Part shown: positions 50,514 to 59,038 of the stretch, piece by piece
Numbering within the stretch: position 1 is the stretch's first letter
Layout of the letters: every line of letters starts with the position of its first letter
Origin: Clostridia bacterium
GTDB taxonomy: Bacteria; Bacillota; Clostridia; Saccharofermentanales; Saccharofermentanaceae
DNA length: 64,000 bases
Assembly: GCA_016287245.1 (NCBI GenBank)
Contig: JAEEWG010000001.1
Span: 124,001 to 188,000, forward strand
Reading direction: 5' to 3'
The notes under the pieces: model-generated
Seen by the model: only the letters and a program-made list of their open reading frames with translations
Databases searched by the model: none
What the model was told of the DNA's origin: nothing
Position numbers and translations under genes: made by a program

Positions 50514-51947
50514 ATGAAGGATATCTACGAAAGTCCGCTGAATTCCCGTTATTCCAGTAAGGAAATGAAGGCGATCTTCTCGCCGGATCATAAGTTCAAG
50601 ACCTGGAGACAGCTCTGGATCTATCTGGCTTCTTGTGAAAAAGAACTCGGCCTGAACATTACTGATGAGCAGATCGCTGAGCTCGAGGCCAGCAAGGAAG
50701 ATATCAACTACGATGTGGCGGCAAGAGAAGAAAAGCTCGTCCGTCACGATGTTATGGCTCACGTCCATGCATACGGTGAGCAGTGCCCGAAGGCGAAAGG
50801 AATCATCCACTTAGGCGCGACTTCCTGCTATGTTGGCGATAACACGGATATACTTCTTATGCGTGAGGCTTTGATCCTGACAAGAAAGAGACTTCTTGCA
50901 GTTATCGAGAAACTTGCGAAGTTCGCAGATGAGTATAAGGCGATGCCGACACTTGGTTTTACTCACTTTCAGCCTGCACAGCTCGTTACTGTCGGTAAGC
51001 GTGCGACTCTGTGGCTGCAGGATCTTCTGATCGACCTCGATGAGCTCGACTACACACTTTTCTGCCTGAAACCTCTGGGCTGCAAGGGCACAACTGGTAC
51101 ACAGGCAAGCTTCCTGGATCTTTTCCAGGGGGATCACGAGAAGGTTGAAAAACTCGACAAGATGATCGCCGAGAAGATGGGCTTTGAATCTTCCATCTCC
51201 GTTTCCGGTCAGACATATACCAGAAAACTCGATGCGAAAGTTCTCAATACTCTTTCCGGTATTGCGACATCCGCGCATAAGTTCAGTAACGACATCCGTC
51301 TCCTCCAGCACCTGAAGGAGATCGAGGAGCCTTTCGAAAAGACCCAGATCGGTTCTTCCGCTATGGCGTATAAGAGAAACCCGATGAGATCCGAGCGTAT
51401 CTGCTCTCTGTCCCGTTATGTTATCGCAAATGCCCTGAATCCGGCTATGACGGCTTCCGAGCAGTGGTTCGAAAGAACGCTCGATGACTCGGCGAACAAG
51501 CGTATCTCCGTACCGGAAGCTTTCCTCGCAGTTGACGCGATCCTGAGCATCTATCTCAACGTTGCCTCCGGACTCGTTGTTTACCCGAAGATGATCCATA
51601 ACCACATCATGAACGAGCTGCCTTTCATGGCAACCGAGAACATCATGATGGAGGCGGTAAAGCGCGGCGGTGACCGTCAGGAACTTCACGAGAAGATCCG
51701 CGTGCACTCCATGGCAGCAGGTAAGGTAGTAAAGGAAGAAGGTCTTCCGAACGATCTTCTTTCCCGTATCGCAGACGACCCGGCTTTCGGCCTGGATAAG
51801 GATTCCCTCGATACACTTCTTGATCCGAAGCTTTATATCGGTCGCTGCCCGGAGCAGGTCACTTCTTTCTTAAAGAACGATGTGGAGCCGATCCTCAAGA
51901 TGTATGCTTCCGAGCTGGATATGGAAGAGCCGGAACTCAACGTCTGA
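50514..51947 (+). CDS. purB: Adenylosuccinate lyase
   Basis: PurB cleaves adenylosuccinate and SAICAR in purine synthesis. The 477 residues are the length of the eukaryote-like/clostridial long form. The fumarase-superfamily signature GSSAMAYKRNPMRSERI is near residue 283, the catalytic His lies in LGFTHFQPAQ, and an early LGATSCYVGDNTD segment forms part of the site. GGAGG precedes the ATG by 8 bases in the end of the aminotransferase gene. Confidence 0.97.
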   Translation: MKDIYESPLNSRYSSKEMKAIFSPDHKFKTWRQLWIYLASCEKELGLNITDEQIAELEASKEDINYDVAAREEKLVRHDVMAHVHAYGEQCPKAKGIIHLGATSCYVGDNTDILLMREALILTRKRLLAVIEKLAKFADEYKAMPTLGFTHFQPAQLVTVGKRATLWLQDLLIDLDELDYTLFCLKPLGCKGTTGTQASFLDLFQGDHEKVEKLDKMIAEKMGFESSISVSGQTYTRKLDAKVLNTLSGIATSAHKFSNDIRLLQHLKEIEEPFEKTQIGSSAMAYKRNPMRSERICSLSRYVIANALNPAMTASEQWFERTLDDSANKRISVPEAFLAVDAILSIYLNVASGLVVYPKMIHNHIMNELPFMATENIMMEAVKRGGDRQELHEKIRVHSMAAGKVVKEEGLPNDLLSRIADDPAFGLDKDSLDTLLDPKLYIGRCPEQVTSFLKNDVEPILKMYASELDMEEPELNV

Positions 51948-51983
51948 TCCGATCTTCTTTTTGAGGTTTGTTAAGGAACGAAT

Positions 51984-53123
51984 ATGAGCATTTATTTAGA
52001 CAATAGTGCAACCACGAAGCCACTTCCCGAAGTGGCTCGTTTGGTATATGAAAGCTTAAGCGGTGAAGAGTCTTTCGGTAACCCTGGATCTCTCCACCGT
52101 CTTGGTGTGCTTGCGGAAAAGGACTTAAACGACAGTCTCGATAAGATCAGCAAGCTGCTTTCCTGCAAAAAGGACGAGCTCTTCTTTACGTCCTGCGGCT
52201 CCGAGTCGGTCAATACTTCGATCCTCGGGTATATGCACAGTAATCCGAGGGCCGGAAAGAAGGTCATTTCGACAAAGACGGAGCATAAGGCATCTCTCGA
52301 ATCTCTTTCCAAACTCGAAAAGGAAGGGTATGAGGTCTGCTATATTCCTGTTCTTTCAGACGGGAAACCCGATCTTGCGGCGCTTTCGGATGCGATCGAT
52401 GAGAACACCGCGCTTCTTACCTTTACCCATGTGAATAATGAAACTGGCTCGATCCTTCCTCTTAAGGAGATCATCGAGATCAGAAATAAAAAGAACCGAA
52501 ACACGAAGATCCATCTGGACTGTGTGCAGTCTCTGGGAAAACTTCCGATTTCTCTTTCCCGTATGGGCATCGATATGGCTTCTTTTTCCGGACACAAGAT
52601 CCATGCACTCAAGGGTTTCGGACTTCTTTACATTAAGACCGGCGTTCGTGTATCGCCCCTGATCCTCGGTGGAGGACAGCAGAAGGGAATGCGATCCGGA
52701 ACGCAGAGCGCCTATCTGGCGAGTGCTTTTGCTTTAGCGCTGGAAAAAGCAACGGAGAATATCGAAGAGAACCTTTCGAATATGACGGCTCTTCGGGACC
52801 GGTTTGCCGAGGGCTTACGAGAACTCGGAGCTCAGATCCTTTCTCCCTCCGATGCGCTTCCTTATGTGCTGAATGTATCTTTTCCGTCTTTTCAGTCGGA
52901 AACCATGTTACACTGTTTAGAGGAAAAAGAGATCTACGTTTCGACCGTTTCGGCATGCTCGTCAAAAAGCAAGAAGATCAGCTATGTTCTTTCTGAGATG
53001 GGCATAAGAAGAGAGATCGCCGCTAATGCCGTCCGCTTCAGTTTTTCAAGATTTACTACTAAAGAAGAACTGGATGAGACGATCTGCGCGATCAAAGAGA
53101 TCTACGAAAAATATAAGGTCTGA
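51984..53123 (+). CDS. Cysteine desulfurase of the NifS/NifZ type, paired with ThiI
   Basis: This PLP enzyme takes sulfur from cysteine. The 379 residues have YLDNSATTKPLPEVA at the start, the cofactor Lys in SFSGHKIHALKG (near 205), and an active-site loop with Cys in STVSACSSKSKK (near 325). It is directly followed by thiI (15 bases), like nifZ-thiI in Bacillus, so it probably supplies sulfur for 4-thiouridine in tRNA. Its Cys loop and several other positions differ from the second desulfurase at 62204, which looks more standard. Confidence 0.93.
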   Translation: MSIYLDNSATTKPLPEVARLVYESLSGEESFGNPGSLHRLGVLAEKDLNDSLDKISKLLSCKKDELFFTSCGSESVNTSILGYMHSNPRAGKKVISTKTEHKASLESLSKLEKEGYEVCYIPVLSDGKPDLAALSDAIDENTALLTFTHVNNETGSILPLKEIIEIRNKKNRNTKIHLDCVQSLGKLPISLSRMGIDMASFSGHKIHALKGFGLLYIKTGVRVSPLILGGGQQKGMRSGTQSAYLASAFALALEKATENIEENLSNMTALRDRFAEGLRELGAQILSPSDALPYVLNVSFPSFQSETMLHCLEEKEIYVSTVSACSSKSKKISYVLSEMGIRREIAANAVRFSFSRFTTKEELDETICAIKEIYEKYKV

Positions 53124-53138
53124 TAAGGAGTATCATTC

Positions 53139-54362
53139 ATGAGCAAATCATACCGCACCATTATCCTTGCGAGAATGGGTGAAATCACACTGAAGGGTTT
53201 AAACCGCGGCAAGTTCGAAAGACAGCTGATCGATAATCTGCGCTGGAGACTTAAGGAGTACGGCGCTTTTTCCGTCGTACAGAGTCAGTCCCGTATCTGG
53301 ATCGAGCCGAAGGATGTAAATCCGGATGTCTTAGAAGATAAAGAGACCGCGGATCTCGTGCTACACGCGGTAACACAGGTGTTCGGACTCGTTTCCGCAT
53401 CCCTTGTGTGGAAATTCCAGGGTGATCTTCAAACGATCAAAGATCATGCAAATATGCTCACGGACGAGATTCTTTCCGAACATGACTATAAGACCTTTAA
53501 GGTCGAGAGTAAGCGCGGAAACAAGCGTTTTCCTCTCGCATCTCCGGAGATCTGCGTCGAGGTCGGTGAAGCGGTCCTGATCGCCCATCCGGAACTGTCT
53601 GTTGACGTGCACGAACCGGACTTCATCATCTATGTGGAAGTAAGAGAGGATCTTTTCGTATATAGTGAAAAACTGGAAGGACACAGAGGTCTTCCGGTCG
53701 GAACGGCAGGGAGAGGAATGCTTCTTCTTTCAGGCGGTATCGACAGCCCGGTAGCCGGTTACATGATGGCTTCCCGTGGTATGCAGCTCGAAGCGATCTA
53801 TTTCCATTCGTATCCTTATACCAGCGAGCGTGCTCTTGAGAAGGTCAAGGACCTGGCACGTATCGTTTCCCAGTATTCCGGTACGATCAAACTCCATGTA
53901 TGTAATTTCACGGAGATCCAGCTGAACCTTTATAAGAACAGCCCGCAGGATATGCTGACGATCACGATGCGCCGCGTTATGTTTAAGATCGCTGAGGAAC
54001 TTGCGCATAAGCAGGGCTGCCAGTGTCTGATCACGGGCGAATCCTTGGGACAGGTTGCCAGCCAGACGATCGAAGCGATCCAGATCACCAACGAAGCAGT
54101 CTCGGATCTTCCGGTGTTCCGTCCGCTTATTGGCCTGGATAAGGAAGAAACATGCAATATTTCCCGAAGGATCGGCGCATTTGAGACATCGATCCTGCCT
54201 TACGAAGACTGCTGCACGGTATTCGTGGCTAAGCACCCGAAGACGCATCCGCAGAAAAAGCATATCGTCGAGGCTGAGGCCAATCTCGATATCGATGCTC
54301 TGGTCAAGCAGGGTGTGGAAGGGATCGAGACCTATAAGATCGAGCGTACGCCGAGAACATAA
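53139..54362 (+). CDS. thiI: tRNA 4-thiouridine synthetase ThiI
   Basis: ThiI makes 4-thiouridine at position 8 of tRNA and may donate sulfur to thiamine synthesis. The 407 residues contain an N-terminal ferredoxin-like domain, a THUMP domain (about 60-165) and a PP-loop ATPase with LLSGGIDSPVAGY near 195. The rhodanese domain of the E. coli enzyme is absent, as in most Bacillota, so sulfur must come directly from the neighbouring desulfurase. AAGGAG precedes the ATG. Confidence 0.96.
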   Translation: MSKSYRTIILARMGEITLKGLNRGKFERQLIDNLRWRLKEYGAFSVVQSQSRIWIEPKDVNPDVLEDKETADLVLHAVTQVFGLVSASLVWKFQGDLQTIKDHANMLTDEILSEHDYKTFKVESKRGNKRFPLASPEICVEVGEAVLIAHPELSVDVHEPDFIIYVEVREDLFVYSEKLEGHRGLPVGTAGRGMLLLSGGIDSPVAGYMMASRGMQLEAIYFHSYPYTSERALEKVKDLARIVSQYSGTIKLHVCNFTEIQLNLYKNSPQDMLTITMRRVMFKIAEELAHKQGCQCLITGESLGQVASQTIEAIQITNEAVSDLPVFRPLIGLDKEETCNISRRIGAFETSILPYEDCCTVFVAKHPKTHPQKKHIVEAEANLDIDALVKQGVEGIETYKIERTPRT

Positions 54363-54418
54363 TTTCAACCATAACAGGTCCGTTTTGAAGCGGGGAGAAG
54401 GGAATCAGGAGGTCCTCT

Positions 54419-55603
54419 ATGTATTTGCGGGATAAAGTATTAAAATTCCTGAAGGTCAAGAACGTATTACTGGTCATTGCCGGTGTGTTCTTCCTGTTTG
54501 CCGGATCATATAACATCATCAGTCTTTTCGTCTATTACAGCGATGACATCGACACCGCCATTCACGCAAAAGCCATGCCGGGTTCGATCCAATGGGTGGT
54601 CAATGCGGTAATGATGCTTCTGATTGCGATGATTTCGAGAAAACTCATCGGCGATGCTCGTTTTTATTCCAGTTATTTTGAAGGTTCCCTTGACGGAAGG
54701 ATCAGTTGCAAAGAGCTTTCCAAAGTTACGGGCAAGCCGAGATTTATCATTTATCTGGAGCTTTCTTTCTTCCGATATATCTACATGAAGAAATATACCT
54801 TCGTTAACATCGAAGGGAAGACTCTGATCGAGCTTTACAGTAAAAGGACCCTCTGTGAATGCAAAAACTGCGGTGCTCCGATCGATAAGAGGATCTACTT
54901 TACCGGAATATGCAGTTACTGCGGAAGCTCGGATCTTTTCGCGAAGATACTGTCGGGAGACCGTTTTTACAGTATTTCCAACGAAGTCAGGAAAGGCTAT
55001 AACAAGCCGGATTTCTATAAGAGCAAGAGCCTCGACACAAAGAAGAATCTGTTCATCACGTTTGTCATTATATGTGCGGCGGTCTGCCTTCTTCTTGCAT
55101 TCATGATCGGCGATGATATTTCCAAGTACAACAGTAAATCGTATCTTACGAAGACGATTCTCGATCCTTCGAATCATCTTTACTCTTTCGAACTGATCAA
55201 GAAGCAGCTGATGAACTTGATCATCTTTTCGGGTATTCTTCTGTTTATCCTTCTGATCCTCGGCATTCGAAGGATTCTTAAGATCTTCTTCATCTATGAG
55301 GCCGATTCATGCGCATCTTTCTTTTCTAAAAGCGAAAAGCCCTTTATCCCGACAGAAGAGATCCCTTCCATCAAGGCAAAAGGGAATAAGAAGATGAGAA
55401 GGGTAAGAGGAGCCCTCCGAAACGGGTACCTCGCAAACTGTACACTTGAAGCCCATGATGATCAGATGAAAGTCGCTTTGGCTAAAAAGATCGTCAAAGA
55501 CACCTGCCCATCCTGCGCATCACCGATCGTAGATCCCGTCGATGAGAATTATACCTGTCAGGTCTGCGGAAACAGGATAATGGGCGTAATTGAGAAAAAA
55601 TAG
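54419..55603 (+). CDS. Membrane protein with two zinc ribbons
   Basis: I do not recognise a named family. The 394 residues have two N-terminal transmembrane helices (about 18-42 and 58-78), then a soluble part with a zinc ribbon (CECKNCGAP ... CSYCGSS, about 145-175), two more helices (about 212-235 and 260-285), and a C-terminal zinc ribbon (CPSCASP ... CQVCGN, about 360-385). Both ribbons should face the cytoplasm. AGGAGG precedes the ATG. Gene order after thiI gives no clear hint. The protein at 17262 combines a ribbon with membrane helices too but shares no obvious sequence. Confidence 0.65.
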   Translation: MYLRDKVLKFLKVKNVLLVIAGVFFLFAGSYNIISLFVYYSDDIDTAIHAKAMPGSIQWVVNAVMMLLIAMISRKLIGDARFYSSYFEGSLDGRISCKELSKVTGKPRFIIYLELSFFRYIYMKKYTFVNIEGKTLIELYSKRTLCECKNCGAPIDKRIYFTGICSYCGSSDLFAKILSGDRFYSISNEVRKGYNKPDFYKSKSLDTKKNLFITFVIICAAVCLLLAFMIGDDISKYNSKSYLTKTILDPSNHLYSFELIKKQLMNLIIFSGILLFILLILGIRRILKIFFIYEADSCASFFSKSEKPFIPTEEIPSIKAKGNKKMRRVRGALRNGYLANCTLEAHDDQMKVALAKKIVKDTCPSCASPIVDPVDENYTCQVCGNRIMGVIEKK

Positions 55604-55615
55604 CTTCGTTACATC

Positions 55616-55686
55616 AAAAAGGAAAAGTTTCTCGTGCTGGTCCTCGGCCATCGGCCTGCGGAGGCACTTCGAAATCTTTTCCATTT
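55616..55686 (-). repeat. Dispersed palindromic element, copy 3 (inverted)
   Basis: The core (55634-55667, read on the minus strand) is GTGCCTCCGCA, an apical GGCC-GAT-GGCC hairpin, and GAGGACCAGCAC. Arms AAAAAGGAAAAGTTTC and GAAATCTTTTCCATTT pair around it. It lies 13 bases after the zinc-ribbon gene and may end its transcript. The remaining 110 bases before glyA contain GTGCA-GT-TGCAC (55709-55720) and no clear promoter. Confidence 0.83.
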
Positions 55687-55799
55687 GCATGCAAACGAAT
55701 GCATTTTTGTGCAGTTGCACTCCTAATTACTCTTTACGCAGAGTGATATTTTGATTATCATATTAGGGTAATTTTGTATCACGATGTTGGAGGTATCCC

Positions 55800-57044
55800 A
55801 TGTTTGAACATATTAAAGCGGAAGATCCTGAGGTATTTCAGGCGATTACACAGGAAGTGGAGCGTCAGCGCAATAAGATCGAACTGATCGCTTCTGAGAA
55901 CTTCGTAACGGAAGCTGTTCTTGAGGCAGCAGGTTCCCCGTTAACGAACAAGTATGCTGAAGGATATCCGGGAAAGAGATACTATGGCGGATGCGAATAT
56001 GTAGATATCGTTGAGTCCCTCGCTATCGAAAGAGCTAAGAAGCTCTTCGGCGCCGAGCATGTAAACGTTCAGCCGCACTCCGGTGCTCAGGCAAACACAG
56101 CGGTTTACTTCGCGATCCTCGAGCCGGGCGATAAGATCCTCGGTATGGACCTTTCTCATGGCGGACACCTCACACACGGCATGAAACTCAATGTTTCCGG
56201 CCGCACATATCAGTCTGAGTTCTATCAGGTAGATCCTGAGACACAGACCATCAATTACGACAAGCTTATGGAGCTTGCCAAGGAAGTAAAGCCGAAGGTC
56301 ATCGTTGCCGGTGCTTCCGCTTATCCGAGAATCATCGACTTTAAGAAGTTCCGTGAGATCGCTGATGCTGTAGGCGCTTATCTCTTCGTAGATATGGCTC
56401 ACATCGCAGGCCTTGTTGCTGCAGGTCTTCACCCGAACCCGGTTCCGTATGCTGACTTCGTAACAACGACCACACATAAGACCCTCCGCGGACCGCGTGG
56501 CGGTATCATCATGTGCAAAGAAGAATATGCCAAGAAGATCGATTCTGCCGTGTTCCCGGGCCAGCAGGGCGGTCCTCTGATGCACATCATCGCTGCTAAG
56601 GCAGTTGCATTTAAGGAAGCTCTTTCCGATGAGTTCCGCGCTTATCAGGGTCAGATAGTTAAGAATGCAGCAGCTCTGGCTGACGGCCTGATGAAGAGAG
56701 GCGTAAACCTCGTTTCCGGCGGTACAGAGAATCACCTGATGCTCATCGACCTTCGCGGCACAGGCGTTACAGGTAAGGAACTCCAGCTCCGTCTTGACGA
56801 TGTAAACATCACAGCGAACAAGAATACCATTCCTTTCGATCCGGAAAAGCCGTTCGTAACTTCCGGTGTTCGTGTAGGTACAGCTGCTGTTTCTGCTCGT
56901 GGCATGAAGGAAGATGATATGGATGTGATCGCAGACTGCATTGCCAAGGCGATCTTCTCCTTTGAGGAGTCTAAGGAAGACATCAAGGCTGCTGTTGCAG
57001 GTCTTACATCCAAGTATCCGCTCTATCCGGATATGAAATACTAA
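55800..57044 (+). CDS. glyA: Serine hydroxymethyltransferase
   Basis: GlyA converts serine and THF to glycine and 5,10-methylene-THF. The 414 residues are standard. The PLP Lys lies in [15 protein letters not shown] near residue 225, with [14 protein letters not shown] and [14 protein letters not shown] at the start. GGAGG lies about 7 bases before the ATG. The product feeds FolD, encoded at 25.1 kb. Codon bias is strong, suggesting high expression. Confidence 0.98.
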   Translation: MFEHIKAEDPEVFQAITQEVERQRNKIELIASENFVTEAVLEAAGSPLTNKYAEGYPGKRYYGGCEYVDIVESLAIERAKKLFGAEHVNVQPHSGAQANTAVYFAILEPGDKILGMDLSHGGHLTHGMKLNVSGRTYQSEFYQVDPETQTINYDKLMELAKEVKPKVIVAGASAYPRIIDFKKFREIADAVGAYLFVDMAHIAGLVAAGLHPNPVPYADFVTTTTHKTLRGPRGGIIMCKEEYAKKIDSAVFPGQQGGPLMHIIAAKAVAFKEALSDEFRAYQGQIVKNAAALADGLMKRGVNLVSGGTENHLMLIDLRGTGVTGKELQLRLDDVNITANKNTIPFDPEKPFVTSGVRVGTAAVSARGMKEDDMDVIADCIAKAIFSFEESKEDIKAAVAGLTSKYPLYPDMKY

Positions 57045-57099
57045 TACTTTCGATTTTGCGGATCACCGCTATTTCGAAAGAAATTGAGGAACGATAAAT

Positions 57100-58440
57100 A
57101 TGGGCGTCAATGAGGAATACAAAAAGAGAGAACCTTTGGCATTCCGCATGGCGCCTCGTTCTTTGTCCGAATATATCGGCCAGGAGCATATCCTCGGTGA
57201 GGGAAAGATGTTACGAAGGATGATCGAGGCAGACCGCCTGTCTTCAATCATCCTTTTTGGCCCTCCGGGAACCGGTAAAACGGCGCTGGCCCGTTTGATC
57301 GCTCATACCACGTCTGCCAAGTTTGAACGCATAAATGCCGTGACGGCGGGCGTTTCAGATATCAAAAGGATCGTAGAAGATGCGAAGAACCCGATCCTGA
57401 CACCTAACGGCAGAGTGGTCCTTTTCGTCGATGAGATCCATCGCTTTAATAAAATGCAGCAGGACGCGCTGCTTCCTCATGTTGAGGACGGAACTGTGAT
57501 CCTGATCGGTGCGACTACCGAAAACCCGTTCTTTGAAGTTAATAAAGCATTGATCTCCAGATCCACCGTACTCGCGTTAAAGCCGCTGACCGAGGAGAAC
57601 ATCATTGCTATCCTCCGGCAGGCCTTAAAAGATAAAGAGAGAGGCTTAGGAAACGAACCGATCGAGATCTCTGATAGAACTCTTGCTTATATTGCGGATC
57701 TTTGCAACGGTGATGCGCGTATTGCGCTTCGTTCCCTGGAACTTGCGTATATTACCACGCCTCCGGATGAGAAGGGGACCATCACTATCAACGAAGAGAT
57801 CATGCAGGACTGTATGCAGAAAAGATCACTTGCCTTTGATACGGACGGGGAGAGCCATTATGACAATATCTCCGCCATGATCAAGTCCATGCGAGGAAGC
57901 GATCCGGATGCGGCCATCTTCTATCTGGCCCGTGCACTTCACAGCGGGGAAGATATTGAATTCCTGGCAAGACGTATCCTGATCTGTTCTTCTGAAGACG
58001 TCGGCATGGCCAATCCGAATGCGATCCTTGTAGCGATGGCGGCATATCAGGGTGTAATGGCCGTCGGTATGCCGGAAGCACGGATCCTCTTAGCGGAGGC
58101 TGCTGTTACAGTAGCGACCAGTCCCAAGTCCAACAGTTCCTATCTGGCGATCGATAAGGCGCTTTCTGATGTCGCGAATAAAAGGACCGGAGAAGTCCCG
58201 ATGCATCTTCGCAATGCCCCCGCCAAGGGCATGGAAGATCTCGGATATTCTGTCGGGTATAAGTATGCTCATGATTTTCCGGAGCATTACGTCGACATGC
58301 AGTTCCTTCCTGATGAGATGGTCGGAACGAAATACTATGAGCCCGGAAACCTCGGCTACGAGGTCCAGATCCGTAAATGGATGGATCATCTGAAGAATAA
58401 AAACGAGGGCAATTCCAACGGATCTTCTGACAAGAAGTAA
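57100..58440 (+). CDS. rarA: Replication-associated recombination protein RarA (MgsA)
   Basis: RarA is a clamp-loader-like AAA+ ATPase acting at stalled forks. The 446 residues contain Walker A GPPGTGKT near 54-61, Walker B LFVDEIHRFNKMQQD and a sensor GATTENPFFEV, then a C-terminal tetramerisation domain. The N-terminal PLAFRMAPRSLSEYIGQEH is typical. GAGG precedes the ATG. It stands 55 bases after glyA and before the MarR promoter. Confidence 0.96.
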   Translation: MGVNEEYKKREPLAFRMAPRSLSEYIGQEHILGEGKMLRRMIEADRLSSIILFGPPGTGKTALARLIAHTTSAKFERINAVTAGVSDIKRIVEDAKNPILTPNGRVVLFVDEIHRFNKMQQDALLPHVEDGTVILIGATTENPFFEVNKALISRSTVLALKPLTEENIIAILRQALKDKERGLGNEPIEISDRTLAYIADLCNGDARIALRSLELAYITTPPDEKGTITINEEIMQDCMQKRSLAFDTDGESHYDNISAMIKSMRGSDPDAAIFYLARALHSGEDIEFLARRILICSSEDVGMANPNAILVAMAAYQGVMAVGMPEARILLAEAAVTVATSPKSNSSYLAIDKALSDVANKRTGEVPMHLRNAPAKGMEDLGYSVGYKYAHDFPEHYVDMQFLPDEMVGTKYYEPGNLGYEVQIRKWMDHLKNKNEGNSNGSSDKK

Positions 58441-58484
58441 CAAATAATTCACGAAACATTTCAATTATTCTGTGTAATTGTGCA

Positions 58485-58513
58485 TTGAATTTTCTGCTTT
58501 CAAAAACTATAAT
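58485..58513 (+). promoter_or_regulatory. Promoter of the MarR-ABC operon
   Basis: TTGAAT, 17 bases, TATAAT. This is a close match to the sigma-A consensus. Confidence 0.8.
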
Positions 58514-58526
58514 CTAACCCAGTTAG
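58514..58526. promoter_or_regulatory. Inverted repeat at the MarR operon start, possible operator
   Basis: CTAAC-CCA-GTTAG begins immediately after the -10 and covers the predicted transcription start. A MarR dimer bound here would repress its own operon. This is inferred from position only. Confidence 0.5.
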
Positions 58527-58543
58527 CAATTTGGGAGGAGAGT

Positions 58544-58993
58544 ATGGTTTCAGATCAGGAAGTTCTCGAATTACTTCAAGATTTTAACAGCATAAAGCCG
58601 CTGGAATTCCTGCAGAAGATCGATATACAGACCATGGGCATCGGGAATGTCCTGGGGTTCCTTCTGCATTCAGATCACGTCGTATCTGCCGGCGAGATCT
58701 CCGAGTATACGAATGTAAGTACGGCACGTGTCGCGGTTCTTTTAAAGAAGATGGAAGATAAGGGACTGATCACCAAAGAGGCGGATCCGGCCGATAAAAG
58801 ACGTGTGCTCGTTTCTATAACGGAACAGGGAAGAAATGTCTTTTTTGAAAAACAGAAAGAGATCATCTACTATACCAGCGCCATCGTTGAGCATTTCGGA
58901 AAAGACCGTATCCTGGATTTTATCGAATCCTGTAAAGAGATCAAAGATGTGGTCGATGAGGTCGAGAAAAAGCAGGCAAATAGAATTGAATAA
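58544..58993 (+). CDS. MarR-family transcriptional regulator
   Basis: The 149 residues have the winged helix of the family at about 35-110, with ISEYTNVSTARVAVLLKKME as recognition helix region and the wing ADPADKRRVLVSITEQG, where the DxRxxxxxLT-like motif is seen as DKRRVLVSIT. The ATG at 58544 follows GGGAGGAG; a longer frame to 58478 overlaps the promoter. It is 45 bases before the ABC exporter, so it most likely controls that exporter and itself in response to a small molecule. The ligand is unknown. Confidence 0.9.
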   Translation: MVSDQEVLELLQDFNSIKPLEFLQKIDIQTMGIGNVLGFLLHSDHVVSAGEISEYTNVSTARVAVLLKKMEDKGLITKEADPADKRRVLVSITEQGRNVFFEKQKEIIYYTSAIVEHFGKDRILDFIESCKEIKDVVDEVEKKQANRIE

Positions 58994-59038
58994 TCTTCTA
59001 AATGACAATATAAGAAACTGAAAAAAGGGAGACAGAAA

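Noticed and set aside
38525..55686. The three-copy palindrome as a CRISPR repeat or rho-independent terminator family only
   Set aside because: Copies are many kilobases apart with no spacers, so not CRISPR; conservation of unpaired core bases is more than a terminator needs, although a terminating role is not excluded.
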